DNA from: an uncultured Prevotellaceae bacterium
GTDB taxonomy: Bacteria > Bacteroidota > Bacteroidia > Bacteroidales > Bacteroidaceae
Assembly (NCBI GenBank): GCA_900316315.1
Contig: ONCK01000001.1
Location: forward strand, 1 to 64,000
Length of the DNA stretch: 64,000 nt
Direction of reading: 5' to 3'
Each line of letters opens with the position of its first letter. Position 1 is the first letter of the stretch. The notes beneath the pieces were generated by a model that was not told where the DNA came from, ran no database searches, and saw only the letters and a list, made by a program, of their open reading frames with translations. Of this stretch, positions 25,389-34,910 are shown one piece after another. A program made the position numbers and the translations under genes.

Positions 25389-27671
25389 ATGTTTGAAATC
25401 GTAAGCAAATACAAGTTTTCCGACAAGGTATACAAGCTCGTCGTCAAGGCGCCCCAGATAGTCAAGGTGCGCAAGGCGGGCCACTTCGTCATCATCCGCG
25501 TAGATGAAAAGGGCGAGCGCATACCCCTCACCATAGCCCAGGCAGATCCTGAGGCTGGCACCATCACGCTGGTCGCCCAGCGTGTAGGCGTCAGCACCGA
25601 GAAGCTGTGTGCCATGGAGCCGGGTCAGTCGCTCCACGACGTAGTGGGACCTCTCGGCCAAGCCACTCATATCGAACGCTACGGCACAGTGGTCTGCGCC
25701 GGCGGCGGCGTGGGCGTAGCTCCCATGCTCCCCATCATCCAGGCGCTCAAGCGCGCAGGCAACAGAGTCATCTCCGTACTCGCAGGTCGCAGCAAGGACC
25801 TCATCATCCTGGAGGACGAGGTACGCGAGAGCTCCGACGACGTCATCATCATGACCGATGACGGATCTTACGGCAACAAGGGGCTTGTCACGGCGGGCAT
25901 AGAGGAGGTCATCAAGCGGGAGCACGTAGACAAGTGCTTTGCCATCGGCCCCGCCATCATGATGAAGTTTTGCTGTCTCCTGACCCAGAAATACAATATC
26001 CCGACCGAAGTCTCCCTCAATACCATCATGGTCGACGGCACCGGCATGTGCGGCGCCTGTCGTGTGACAGTGGGCGGAGAGACCAAGTTTGTGTGCGTCG
26101 ACGGGCCCGAGTTTGACGGCCACAAGGTCGACTTTGACCAGATGATGAAGCGCCAGCGTGCCTTCAAGCCCGAGGAGCAGGAGGATCTGGCCAAATATGA
26201 AGCTTCGCTTCACGCATCAACTGACGACGAAGGGCGCGATGCCGAGTGGCGCGTCGCCCTGCGCAAGTCAATGACGGCTAAGGAGCGCTCCGCCATCAAG
26301 CGCGTCAAGATGCCCGAGCTCGAGCCCGCTTACCGTGCCCACAAGCTCAAGGAGGAAGTCAACCTCGGCCTCAACCCAGAGCAGGCTATGCAGGAAGCCA
26401 AGCGTTGCCTCGACTGCGCCAAACCGGGCTGCGTAGAGGGATGCCCCGTCAATATCGACATTCCCCGATTTATCAAGCATATCGAGCAGGGCGACGTCGA
26501 TGCCGCTGCCGCTGCGCTCAAGGAGTACAGCGCCCTGCCTGCCGTCTGCGGCCGAGTCTGCCCGCAGGAGAAGCAGTGTGAGAGCAAGTGTATCCATCTG
26601 AAGATGAAGGACGAGCCGGTTGCCATCGGCTACCTCGAGCGCTTTGCCGCCGACAACGGACATACCGCCAAGCAGGTCGTCACTCACGTCAGCGGCACGC
26701 CGACCAAGGTGGCCGTCGTAGGCAGTGGTCCCGCCGGACTCAGCTTTGCCGGCGACATGGCCAAGAAGGGATACGACGTGACAGTATTTGAGGCGCTCCA
26801 CGAGATAGGCGGTGTGCTCAAGTACGGCATTCCTGAGTACCGACTCCCCAATAGCGTGGTAGACAAAGAGGTACAGGGACTCACCGAACTGGGCGTCAAG
26901 TTCCAGAAAGACACCATCATCGGCAAGACTATCACGGTGGACCAACTACAGGAGGACGGCTACCGCGGCATTTTCGTGGCCAGTGGCGCAGGCCTGCCCA
27001 ACTTCATGAATATTCCCGGTGAAAACCTCATCAATGTGCTCTCGAGCAACGAGTTCCTCACCCGCGTCAATCTGATGGACGCCAGCTCGAGCAAGAGCGA
27101 CACCCCAGTGCCTCACGGCAAGCATGTCATCGTCGTCGGAGGCGGCAATACCGCAATGGACTCCGTACGCACCGCCCTGCGCCTCGGAGCTGAGACCGCC
27201 ACCATCGTATACCGCCGCTCTGAGGCCGAGATGCCGGCGCGTGCAGAGGAAGTCAAGCATGCCAAGGAGGAAGGCGTCCACTTCCTCACCCTCCATAATC
27301 CTATCGAGTATCACGGCGATGAAAACGGCAGGGTGACAGAGGTCGTACTGCAGCAGATGCAGCTCGGCGAGCCCGACGCCTCAGGACGCCGCAGACCGGA
27401 GCCTATACCCGGCGCTACGGAGACGCTGCCTTGCGATCTTGTCATTGTCAGCATCGGTGTCTCACCCAATCCCATCCTGCCCCGCTCCGTCGAAGGACTG
27501 CAACTGGGCCGCAAGGGGACTATCGCCGTCGGCGACAATATGCAGAGCAATATTGCGACTCTCTTTGCAGGAGGTGACATCGTTCGCGGCGGAGCTACCG
27601 TCATCCTGGCCATGGGTGACGGACGCAAGGCCGCAGCCAATATGGACCAGTACCTCCGCCAGCAGGCTTAG
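25389..27671 (+). CDS. Fused NADPH:ferredoxin-type flavoprotein (NfnA-NfnB / DHOD electron-transfer + GltD-like)
   Basis: 760 residues joining two normally separate subunits. Residues 1-280 are a ferredoxin-NADP reductase/PyrK-like domain: IPLTIAQADPEAG (FAD), VCAGGGVGVAPMLPI (NAD), and a 2Fe-2S cluster around GTGMCGACRVTV ... FVCVDGP. Residues about 320-760 are GltD/NfnB-like: RCLDCAKPGCVEGCPVNIDI and CGRVCPQEKQCESKC (4Fe-4S cysteines), AVVGSGPAGLSFA (FAD), VIVVGGGNTAMDS (NADPH) and ATLFAGGDIVRGG. Annotated in Bacteroidales as bifunctional dihydroorotate dehydrogenase B NAD-binding subunit/NADPH-dependent glutamate synthase; the NfnAB-like electron-bifurcating transhydrogenase is the likely role. 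Cytosolic, single-gene transcript. Confidence 0.9.
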   Translation: MFEIVSKYKFSDKVYKLVVKAPQIVKVRKAGHFVIIRVDEKGERIPLTIAQADPEAGTITLVAQRVGVSTEKLCAMEPGQSLHDVVGPLGQATHIERYGTVVCAGGGVGVAPMLPIIQALKRAGNRVISVLAGRSKDLIILEDEVRESSDDVIIMTDDGSYGNKGLVTAGIEEVIKREHVDKCFAIGPAIMMKFCCLLTQKYNIPTEVSLNTIMVDGTGMCGACRVTVGGETKFVCVDGPEFDGHKVDFDQMMKRQRAFKPEEQEDLAKYEASLHASTDDEGRDAEWRVALRKSMTAKERSAIKRVKMPELEPAYRAHKLKEEVNLGLNPEQAMQEAKRCLDCAKPGCVEGCPVNIDIPRFIKHIEQGDVDAAAAALKEYSALPAVCGRVCPQEKQCESKCIHLKMKDEPVAIGYLERFAADNGHTAKQVVTHVSGTPTKVAVVGSGPAGLSFAGDMAKKGYDVTVFEALHEIGGVLKYGIPEYRLPNSVVDKEVQGLTELGVKFQKDTIIGKTITVDQLQEDGYRGIFVASGAGLPNFMNIPGENLINVLSSNEFLTRVNLMDASSSKSDTPVPHGKHVIVVGGGNTAMDSVRTALRLGAETATIVYRRSEAEMPARAEEVKHAKEEGVHFLTLHNPIEYHGDENGRVTEVVLQQMQLGEPDASGRRRPEPIPGATETLPCDLVIVSIGVSPNPILPRSVEGLQLGRKGTIAVGDNMQSNIATLFAGGDIVRGGATVILAMGDGRKAAANMDQYLRQQA

Positions 27672-27686
27672 CCTCCGGACATACAA

Positions 27687-27730
27687 TAAATAATGCGGGG
27701 CCCGGCAGTTGCCGGGTCCCACATTATTTA
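27687..27730 (+). terminator. Terminator of the fusion flavoprotein gene
   Basis: AAATAATGCGGGGCCCGGCA and TGCCGGGTCCCACATTATTT make a hairpin of nearly 20 bp, 16 bp after the stop. Confidence 0.8.
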
Positions 27731-27776
27731 CTCTGCCTGCCTCGCCGCTTGCCTTAGGCCCCACAAAGCCATACAC

Positions 27777-27810
27777 AAAGCAGCCCGTCTCTGAGGAGGC
27801 GGGCTGCTTT
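27777..27810 (-). terminator. Terminator of the glutaminase-like/GH97 operon
   Basis: AAAGCAGCCCG (27777-27787) and CGGGCTGCTTT (27800-27810) pair perfectly; on the minus strand a TTTG follows. It lies 19 bp after the stop of the 27830 gene and may act for both directions. Confidence 0.7.
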
Positions 27811-27829
27811 GTAAAATATTAGAAAAGGG

Positions 27830-30454
27830 CTAGTGCTTACGGCTAGCGAACTTGTCGACGAAAACCTTCATCCAGTGGCCACCAACTACGCTCCGGGCAA
27901 TGAAATGCTCGTACTTGGCTGTCTGGCTGTCGTACCAGTCACTCAGCGGCACCCGGGTAGACGTCTCGTTGACGTATCTCCATAGCGGTGTGACAAACTT
28001 GCGGAAGTCCTTGTCGCTTGTCGCCATGGCAGCGGACCACATAATCCAGTCGCTCTTGGTATAGTCTTTGCGTATATCCAAGGGCAATCCGTACGGATTC
28101 TGCTTGGTCAAGTAGTACTTCACCTCACGCTCCATCGTACCCTTGGGGAAGATATGAGTGCCCCAGATCTTGTCCCAAATCATATTGTACTTTTGGCTCC
28201 AGGTACCCGGTTTGTCAAAGGCGAGTCTGTAGTGGTCACCGTCGCGAGCATCCTGCTCCCACTTAGCCGCCATCTCGCACGCCTTGCGCTCATACTTGTC
28301 GGCCTCAGCCGTGAGTCCCTTCATACGGGCCATGCGACTGTAGCCCAGCACTCCCATGATGGCCTTGACAGAGAGGTTGCAGTTGTGCGCCCAGTGCCCG
28401 GCGAAGTCATCTGTACAGAGCTGGTTGGCTGGGTCCTGGCCATTGTCGGCGAGGTATCCCACCCACTTGGTTATCAGGTCCCAGTAGGGATCTACCCAGT
28501 CCGTACGGCCGTCGAGCTCACACAGAGTTGCAGCGAGCGTAAGCATATTGCCACTCTCCTCGAGCGGCATGTCACCGCCGTAGGTCTGGCCGTTGGCCTT
28601 GGGATACGTGCCCAAGTCATGAGCGGCAAAGGGCTTGATCCAACGACCTGAGAGACTGTAGTCAAAGATACTGGTCATCATCGCCTTCTGAAGCCCCGGA
28701 TTGTAAGAGAGGAAGAGCGGCGACTCCGGATAAGTGAGGTCGACGGTATTGACTGAGCCATTGGAATTGTTTTCCTTGGAGAAGAAGAGGAGTTTTCCCT
28801 CGTTGTCCTCAAACAGCTTGTGGGCTGCGATGCACTGGCGGTAGGAGGCACAGAGGAGCTCGGCATACTGCTGTCCGCCAGCCCGATAGCCATCGTCGTA
28901 GATCTCTTTGTCTTGCGCGTAGCACTGCTTCATGATGTCAGCATACCCGCGCTGCATCTTATTGAACGCATCGTAAATCGTCACCTTACCCTGATGAGCC
29001 CAGTAGCCCTTGTACCGATGATACATATACTCGATATCCTCCACTTCGTCGTAGCCTATCATCGCGTAACTAGCCTGCGGAGCGGCCGCTACCTGACCGA
29101 AGTCATGGCAGTAAGCCAGCGCAACCATGTCGCTCGCCTTGCGCGAGACGATACGTGAGGACTGGGTGAGTATCTTGCCGTTGCGGACAAAATACTGCTG
29201 CATATCGCGGTACGGAGCTATGCCTACAGTACCATTAGCTCCCGAGAGATAGAGATAGCCCCAGTCGATGCAGACGCCGTCTCCCTTCTTGGCCAAGATA
29301 GGCTGCTCCAGCGTACCGGTTTTGGCGTAGCTGATACCGTCATGTTCCTCGACAGTACTGACAGCTGGAACGATGCCGCACCCCACATTGTCCATACCAA
29401 TCTCCGGTGTGGCGGAGAGATAAAGCTGGACGTCGTGCTGCCGGCCGTCGGTGGCTTTGACTTGGTACGAGATATAGTTGACAGGCGTCGAGAGCAGATC
29501 CAGATCGCGGATGATCATCGGTGAGGTGAAGACCAAGTCGATTTGTACCGGCCCACACTGCATCTCATAATACGTGCTCGTAGGCATGACGCTGACGCTC
29601 AGTTGGCGGGCTGTGTCGATGCCGGCTGCATTGCTCGAGAGGCTGCGATAGAAGCCGAAATCGAGATATGCGCCGCCTGTGGTATTATGGCAGTGGGCTG
29701 CGATCAGATTGTCTCCGGCCTTGAGCCAACTCCGCTGCTCGTCATTGAGATGTAGCGTCTCGCCCCAGCGCCATGTCATGCCCGTATCGACGAGCTTGTG
29801 GCCGTTGAGATAGAGTTCGAATACGTCGTCGTGACTAAATTTTAAGACAAAGGCATTGTTTTGCAAATCCTTCTCGTCTAGCGTAAAACTGCGTCGCACG
29901 TAGTAGTCTGAGTTCTCCTGACTCCACATCGTACCAACGGGCCTGCGCGCATCGCTGCCAATAGCGCCGATCACCGTGTGCCATCCGGCGGGGTCGTAGT
30001 CTGGCATCATCCAGCGCGCGTCGGGCTTGGTCTGAGTCGCCAGGGCCTGCCAGCGGATCTCATCGGCCATGGGAAGTATCGTCTCAAGCACGTCGCGGTC
30101 GTCGCTGCCCATGAAGCGGTACGTCTTGCCGTCTACGCGCAGCAGGCCGAGGAGCGGTTTGTCCGCCCCGGTCCAGTGTCGCGTAGCGCCGTCGGTCAGA
30201 TGGTCGTAGGGCGACCATACGGAGAAGTAGGGGTCGTTGAGTATCAAGGGGACGGCTGGCAGTCGCAGCGCATTGGCTCGGTAGGGCTTGAATATCCCGT
30301 CGGCCGACGAGGGAGAGGCGCCCTGTGCTGTCGTGCTCCGTACTACGGACGGCATGCATGGTCCAGCGGACGATGCAGTCCGACCTGCCAAGGCCTCGCT
30401 CCGTCCTGCGAGCGCCAGTATCAGAGCCAGTATGAGAGATTGCGGTATCTTCAT
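27830..30454 (-). CDS. Secreted glutaminase-A-like protein (DUF4965 family)
   Basis: 874 residues with signal peptide (SLILALILALAGRSEALAG). After a low-complexity linker the segment LRLPAVPLILNDPYFSVWSPYDHLTDG begins the DUF4964 domain, followed by a DUF5127-type beta domain (VMPTSTYYEMQCGPVQIDLVF) and a C-terminal six-hairpin DUF4965/DUF1793 domain (GDMPLEESGNMLTLAATLCE, HWAHNCNLSVKAIMGVLGY). Fungal relatives were described as glutaminase A; bacterial members' true substrate is uncertain and a glycoside is plausible. An inserted galactose-binding-like region (FVLKFSHDDVFELYLNG) lies at about 190-270. It follows the GH97 gene by 10 bp, so both are one transcript and may act on one carbohydrate. 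Confidence 0.85.
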   Translation of the reverse strand: MKIPQSLILALILALAGRSEALAGRTASSAGPCMPSVVRSTTAQGASPSSADGIFKPYRANALRLPAVPLILNDPYFSVWSPYDHLTDGATRHWTGADKPLLGLLRVDGKTYRFMGSDDRDVLETILPMADEIRWQALATQTKPDARWMMPDYDPAGWHTVIGAIGSDARRPVGTMWSQENSDYYVRRSFTLDEKDLQNNAFVLKFSHDDVFELYLNGHKLVDTGMTWRWGETLHLNDEQRSWLKAGDNLIAAHCHNTTGGAYLDFGFYRSLSSNAAGIDTARQLSVSVMPTSTYYEMQCGPVQIDLVFTSPMIIRDLDLLSTPVNYISYQVKATDGRQHDVQLYLSATPEIGMDNVGCGIVPAVSTVEEHDGISYAKTGTLEQPILAKKGDGVCIDWGYLYLSGANGTVGIAPYRDMQQYFVRNGKILTQSSRIVSRKASDMVALAYCHDFGQVAAAPQASYAMIGYDEVEDIEYMYHRYKGYWAHQGKVTIYDAFNKMQRGYADIMKQCYAQDKEIYDDGYRAGGQQYAELLCASYRQCIAAHKLFEDNEGKLLFFSKENNSNGSVNTVDLTYPESPLFLSYNPGLQKAMMTSIFDYSLSGRWIKPFAAHDLGTYPKANGQTYGGDMPLEESGNMLTLAATLCELDGRTDWVDPYWDLITKWVGYLADNGQDPANQLCTDDFAGHWAHNCNLSVKAIMGVLGYSRMARMKGLTAEADKYERKACEMAAKWEQDARDGDHYRLAFDKPGTWSQKYNMIWDKIWGTHIFPKGTMEREVKYYLTKQNPYGLPLDIRKDYTKSDWIMWSAAMATSDKDFRKFVTPLWRYVNETSTRVPLSDWYDSQTAKYEHFIARSVVGGHWMKVFVDKFASRKH

Positions 30455-30464
30455 CTTGTCAAGG

Positions 30465-32453
30465 CTATTTGATCTTCATCGCAAAGCCTCCGCCGGGAGC
30501 GAGGTGCACCTTGAGCTGTCCGTCAGCTGGGATGGTCACCTCCTCCTTGGCATAGTCTTGAGCATACTTCTCGGCATTGACGCCGTCTATGAAAATCTCG
30601 GCGCTCCGTCCTCCGGCCTTGATGGCTGAGAGGTCTAGGGTGAGGTCGCGCGGTTGCCAGTTGGTGATGCCGCCTACGTACCACGTATTGCCGCTGCGGC
30701 GCGCTACAGTCACATACTGGCCTACGCGGCTGTCAAGAGGCAGGGTCTCATCCCATACCACAGGCACTGAAGCGATAAAGTCGGTACACTCCGACTCGGC
30801 AAGATAATGCGTCGGGCTGTCGCAGAGCATATTGAGCGGCGAGAAGAAGACGATGTACTCGCCCAACTGATGGCAGCGCGTGCCCTGGCTCATCGGTTGA
30901 CTGTTGCTCCGGTGGTATGTGGCCTTCGTCCCATTGAGCATAGCGCCCTGGGTATAGTCCATCTGCCCGGCGAGCATGCGTGTAAATGGGATCTCGGTAT
31001 CGTACTGCACTTGGTCGTAGGTTTCTATCGTGCTCCATTTGTTTTGCTCCAAACCGGCGACTCCCTCAAAGTTGAGCACATTGGGATATGTACGGTTGAG
31101 ACCTGTAGGCTTATAGGTACCGTGGAAGTCGACCAGCAAGTGGTACTTGGCACACATAGCGGCGGCGCGGCTGGCGAAGTCTACCATCTGGGCGTCGTCA
31201 CGATTGAGAAAGTCAATCTTAAATCCCTTGACGCCCATCTCACTATAGGTCTTGCACACTCTCTCCATGTCTCTGTCAAAAGCATAGCAGCCCGCCCAGA
31301 GTATGATACCGACTCCCTGCTTGTCGGCATGGCGTATAATCTCTTGCAGGTCTATCTCGGGTACAATCTGGAAGAGGTCTGCCTGCTTGTTGACGGCCCA
31401 TCCCTCATCGAGGAGGACGTACTCGATGCCATAGCGGGCGGCGAAGTCGATATAGTACTTGTAGGTCTGCGTATTGATACCGGCCTTGAAGGGCACATGG
31501 TAGAGGCCCCAGTCATTCCACCAGTCCCAGGCGACCTTACCCGGCTTAATCCAGTCGGTAGCTGCGACCTTGGAGGGCTCAGCCAGGCGGTAGACCATGT
31601 CGTTGGCAAGCAAGTCCTTATCGTGTGCGCTCACGCTGATGATGCGCCAGGGCAAGCGTTGGCCGGGCTTGACCTCGGCGATATAGTCCTTGGCGCTCTT
31701 GACCAGAAGCTCGAGATTGTTGTAACCACCCTGCTCCACCTTGTCAGGCATCGGCGCAAAGACACCACGCAGCGTGGTATTGCCGTGCTCATCATTGAGA
31801 TACATGCCAGGGTATCCGTCCAAGTCGCTCTCGGTCACCGATATCTTGACACCATCTCCGGCCTTCACGAGGATGGGCAGGAAGATGAGCTTATCCTTAC
31901 TGAGCGCGGAGAGACGGCCATGGGTATTGGTGTTTTCAAATGAGTTGCTGAACTGCTGAGTAAAGTCGCCCTTATCTTTGACATAGGGTGTCAGCGCTTC
32001 CCAGTCCTGAGCAAAGGCAAACTGGGCAACTTCGCTCTTGACCTGCACAGCTCGGGGCTGCTTCAGCTCGAAACGGTAGGCCACGCCCTCGTCGTATGCG
32101 CGCCACTGGATGGCAAATCCGTCGCCGAAAGTCAGCAACAGCTCATTGTAGTCGTCGGCCACGTTGGCCTTCTTGTAAAAGAGAGCCTTGATATTTCCTT
32201 TGTGCTTCAGGCGCTTGGCGCCCTTGAGCTTGCTTCCCTCGCCCAGTGTACGTCCGTCCTTGAGCCGGAGGGCAATAGTCGACGGGCTGATGAGACGCTG
32301 TCCGGCGCGCGAGACTGAGTACTTGACCTGCTTGCCTACTGTCACGCTGACGCTGAGTTGTCCGTCGGGCGAAGTGACGCTGTAAGCGCGGTCTGCCCAA
32401 GCGGGAACGATGCTGATAAGGGCCATCGCGAGCCCCACAATAGTTGATTTCAT
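30465..32453 (-). CDS. GH97 family alpha-glycosidase
   Basis: 662 residues with signal peptide (STIVGLAMALISIVPAWAD), the usual length of glycoside hydrolase family 97 (SusB and relatives), retained in the periplasm. N-terminal beta-supersandwich (VTSPDGQLSVSVTVGKQ, LTFGDGFAIQWRAYDEGVAYRFE), then the TIM barrel: WDWWNDWGLYHVPFKAGINT, YVLLDEGWA, GVKGFKIDFLNRDDAQMVDF, LVDFHGTYKPTGLNRTYPN and LNFEGVAGLE. The Asp in KIDFLNRDD suggests the retaining branch (as in the galactosidase BT1871) more than the inverting SusB branch; this is by memory of the two branches. Upstream of and 10 bp from the DUF4965 gene. No susC/susD pair is adjacent, so it is not a full polysaccharide utilisation locus. Confidence 0.9.
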   Translation of the reverse strand: MKSTIVGLAMALISIVPAWADRAYSVTSPDGQLSVSVTVGKQVKYSVSRAGQRLISPSTIALRLKDGRTLGEGSKLKGAKRLKHKGNIKALFYKKANVADDYNELLLTFGDGFAIQWRAYDEGVAYRFELKQPRAVQVKSEVAQFAFAQDWEALTPYVKDKGDFTQQFSNSFENTNTHGRLSALSKDKLIFLPILVKAGDGVKISVTESDLDGYPGMYLNDEHGNTTLRGVFAPMPDKVEQGGYNNLELLVKSAKDYIAEVKPGQRLPWRIISVSAHDKDLLANDMVYRLAEPSKVAATDWIKPGKVAWDWWNDWGLYHVPFKAGINTQTYKYYIDFAARYGIEYVLLDEGWAVNKQADLFQIVPEIDLQEIIRHADKQGVGIILWAGCYAFDRDMERVCKTYSEMGVKGFKIDFLNRDDAQMVDFASRAAAMCAKYHLLVDFHGTYKPTGLNRTYPNVLNFEGVAGLEQNKWSTIETYDQVQYDTEIPFTRMLAGQMDYTQGAMLNGTKATYHRSNSQPMSQGTRCHQLGEYIVFFSPLNMLCDSPTHYLAESECTDFIASVPVVWDETLPLDSRVGQYVTVARRSGNTWYVGGITNWQPRDLTLDLSAIKAGGRSAEIFIDGVNAEKYAQDYAKEEVTIPADGQLKVHLAPGGGFAMKIK

Positions 32454-32545
32454 CTGTGGTATAGTTTTGTTATGATTTTACTCATGTCAAGTCCGGTGCC
32501 GCTTCTCACGGCTGCCTCTCCGGCCTGCCGGGACCGCCACCGTAG

Positions 32546-33151
32546 TCATCGGCCCAGGTAGCGCTCCAGATATTGCGCCAAATCCTCACGTGCCGAAGCG
32601 AGCTTGTCAGCCCAGGCTTGGACACTGTTTTGTCCGACTACATCAGTGATATACTTCAGACTGATGTAAGGCACCCCCATCTCCTGACAAACCGTCGCTT
32701 CGGCAAAGGCTTCCATGTCTATGGCGTCGGCACGCCATGCAGAGCCGCCGGCCGGGGACGTCGTATCAGCGGCTGTGACAAAGTCGTCGCCGGTCGAGAC
32801 GATACGGTCACCCTGCCACTCCTCGTGGCCCCCGATGACCGATGGCAAGACGGCAGACAAGTCGCAGGAGAGGCTGATCTCATAGCCGATTCCCGGGAGG
32901 CGAAGCCTGGCAAAATCACGGTCGATGAAGTGGGTACTGACTATGATGTCTCCGGCAGCGAGGCTAATCGTGCCCGCCGTGCCGACATTGACCACCAGAT
33001 GGGGCCGATGCTGCAGGACAGCGCGCATGGTCTCCATCGCAGCCCGCGTTTTGCCCACGCGGGTTATTACGGGTATCGTCTCGTAGCCAGGCAGACTGAC
33101 CGATACGCTCTCCTCGGGCAAGGCTATCAGTACAAGTGCTCTCATCTTCAT
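32546..33151 (-). CDS. Nucleosidase of the MTA/SAH / futalosine hydrolase type
   Basis: 201 residues from ATG 33151 (KMRALVLIALPEES). Purine-nucleosidase fold: VITRVGKTRAAMETM, LVVNVGTAGTISLAAGDIIVSTHF, and the catalytic region DAIDMEAFAEATVCQEMGVP with the family M-E-(S/A) motif, then SLKYITDVVG (Asp general acid). Candidate activities are 5'-methylthioadenosine/S-adenosylhomocysteine hydrolysis or futalosine hydrolysis in menaquinone synthesis; the sequence alone does not decide. The frame runs to 33181, but the -7 box at 33193 leaves almost no leader for that start. Confidence 0.8.
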   Translation of the reverse strand: MKMRALVLIALPEESVSVSLPGYETIPVITRVGKTRAAMETMRAVLQHRPHLVVNVGTAGTISLAAGDIIVSTHFIDRDFARLRLPGIGYEISLSCDLSAVLPSVIGGHEEWQGDRIVSTGDDFVTAADTTSPAGGSAWRADAIDMEAFAEATVCQEMGVPYISLKYITDVVGQNSVQAWADKLASAREDLAQYLERYLGR

Positions 33152-33192
33152 ACATTTTGTGAGGTTGCAGGGACTGGGCATTTATGCGGAGG

Positions 33193-33200
33193 CAAAGTTA
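33193..33200 (-). promoter_or_regulatory. -7 promoter box of the nucleosidase gene
   Basis: TAACTTTG on the minus strand, 41 bp from ATG 33151. Confidence 0.65.
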
Positions 33201-33346
33201 AGACATTTCATCCGTACAGCCAAGGCCACAAAGTACTTTGCCCAAACAAAAAAAAGCCCTCGCACCCGTATGCATGGAGATTTTTCAGCAGACAAGTACG
33301 TGGCAAACCAAAAAATAGAGGCCTGAGACATGACGCCCCCCCTCCT

Positions 33347-33451
33347 GCTTGAACGACATCAGACCTAATCAAAACTACATCGGACCTTATCCACACCACA
33401 TCGTGGCTCGTGTAGATTAAGTCTCACCTTGTCACTCAGACAGATGCGTCT
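33347..33451 (+). repeat. Period-21 tandem array (about five units)
   Basis: Consecutive 21-bp blocks start at 33347, 33368, 33389, 33410 and 33431; the first three keep ACATC at the same phase (GACATCAGACCTA, TACATCGGACCTT, CACATCGTGGCTC). It fills most of the gap between the nucleosidase gene and the 3' end of mnmA. No gene in the 386-bp gap. Confidence 0.7.
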
Positions 33452-33567
33452 TTTCTCTCCGAAGTATGAGGGTAGTTAATGCAGAGGACGTCTTGCGCTC
33501 TCACGACAAGACTCGCGAGGGACTGCAGAGGGGGTGGAGACTGTCGGATCGGGGCCGGTGCCTCCCC

Positions 33568-34668
33568 TTACTCCGACGCTATCTCTCCGCTCCCGATGCA
33601 GCGGTCTCCCTGAGCGTCGTAGATTACCCCAAACTGGCCCGGAGCAATACCCTGGATGGGCTCCGTGCTCTCTATGTGCCAATGGCCGGAAGCGTCGAGA
33701 GACATCGTGCCGGCGACAGGGCGTTCCGTATGGCGCACCTTGAAGCGTATCAGATTGGGGGCCAAGGGATCGAGCGGATCTTGGGTAAGTATATGAAAAT
33801 CGGCCAGGGCAAAGCTGTTGCCGTACTGGAGCCGTGTATCGTAGCCATGAGCCACGTAGACGATATTGCGCTCTATGTCCTTGCGGATGACGAACCATGG
33901 ACCACCACCCAGCCTCAGCCCCTTGCGCTGTCCGATGGTGTGAAACCAGTATCCCTTGTGCTGACCCAGTACACGGCCTGTCTCTATATCTACGATATCT
34001 CCAGTGCGCTCGCCAAGAAATCTGGATATGAATTGGGCGTAGTTGATTTTACCCAGGAAGCAGATGCCCTGGCTGTCCTTACGGTGCGCACACGGCAGAT
34101 GCTCGGCCTCGGCAATCTCCCTAACTTGCCGTTTCATCATACCTCCGAGGGGAAAGATGCACTTGCGGATCTGGGAAGAAGACAACTGGGAGAGAAAGTC
34201 AGTCTGGTCCTTGACCAGATCGACGCCGGCGCAGAGCCAGAGCTGTCCGTCGCGATCTACCTTGAGCTGGGCGTAGTGTCCGGTGCAGAGATAGTCGTAG
34301 TCTTTGCCGACACGCTGCTCAAAGGCGCCAAACTTGACGAGTTTGTTGCACATGACATCTGAGTTGGGCGTCAGACCACGCCTGACGCGGTCGACGATGT
34401 AGCCGACGACGAGGTCCCAGTACTCCTGCTGTAGGTCGATGACCTGTAGTTTAAGGCCGTACCTGGCGGCTATGGCCTGCGATAGCTCGATGTCCTCCTC
34501 GTGGGTGCATGACGAGTCTTCGCCCTCCATGCCTATCTTGATATAGTAGAGGTCTGGGCGCACGCCGCGCTGATAGAGCAGATGCAAGGCCACGGCACTG
34601 TCTACACCACCCGAGATGAGCAGGGCAGTACGTCCGCTGGGTAAGTAAAAGTCTGGGATTTCCATCAT
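33568..34668 (-). CDS. mnmA: tRNA-specific 2-thiouridylase MnmA
   Basis: Adds the 2-thio group to wobble uridine 34 of Lys, Glu and Gln tRNAs, complementing the MnmE-dependent modification encoded at 5.1 kb. 366 residues from ATG 34668. [17 protein letters not shown] is the PP-loop; [15 protein letters not shown] contains the first catalytic Cys (N-x-x-C-N) and [13 protein letters not shown] the second; YLCTGHYAQ and [17 protein letters not shown] are conserved. The upstream frame to 34854 crosses a terminator and the promoter and is rejected. No operon partner. Confidence 0.95.
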   Translation of the reverse strand: MMEIPDFYLPSGRTALLISGGVDSAVALHLLYQRGVRPDLYYIKIGMEGEDSSCTHEEDIELSQAIAARYGLKLQVIDLQQEYWDLVVGYIVDRVRRGLTPNSDVMCNKLVKFGAFEQRVGKDYDYLCTGHYAQLKVDRDGQLWLCAGVDLVKDQTDFLSQLSSSQIRKCIFPLGGMMKRQVREIAEAEHLPCAHRKDSQGICFLGKINYAQFISRFLGERTGDIVDIETGRVLGQHKGYWFHTIGQRKGLRLGGGPWFVIRKDIERNIVYVAHGYDTRLQYGNSFALADFHILTQDPLDPLAPNLIRFKVRHTERPVAGTMSLDASGHWHIESTEPIQGIAPGQFGVIYDAQGDRCIGSGEIASE

Positions 34669-34698
34669 GTCAGATCCTGTATCTTGTATTTCAGGATG

Positions 34699-34706
34699 CA
34701 AAGTTA
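34699..34706 (-). promoter_or_regulatory. -7 promoter box of mnmA
   Basis: TAACTTTG on the minus strand, 30 bp before ATG 34668. Confidence 0.7.
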
Positions 34707-34740
34707 GCGCTTTTTGATGAGACAGAGGAGCTGACAGACA

Positions 34741-34776
34741 ACGAGGAGCAAATCCCACTTGGGATTTGCTCCTCGT
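34741..34776 (-). terminator. Terminator of the TPR gene
   Basis: A perfect 16-bp stem, ACGAGGAGCAAATCCC with GGGATTTGCTCCTCGT, and a 4-nt loop. It lies between the TPR gene (ends 34911) and the mnmA promoter. Confidence 0.8.
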
Positions 34777-34910
34777 AAGATCTGAGTCAGTCTCTTCCCG
34801 TGGCCTTAATGGCGATATAGCGGTCGGTCTAAGTCTGCCGATATGGCTTGGCATAAGCCACCCGTCCGTCTCGCCCGCAGGTCGACCGGGAGTCGACGTA
34901 AGGAGTCGGC

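Noticed and set aside
27830-32453. Polysaccharide utilisation locus
   Set aside because: A GH97 and a DUF4965 protein are present, but no susC/susD-like genes or regulator lie nearby.
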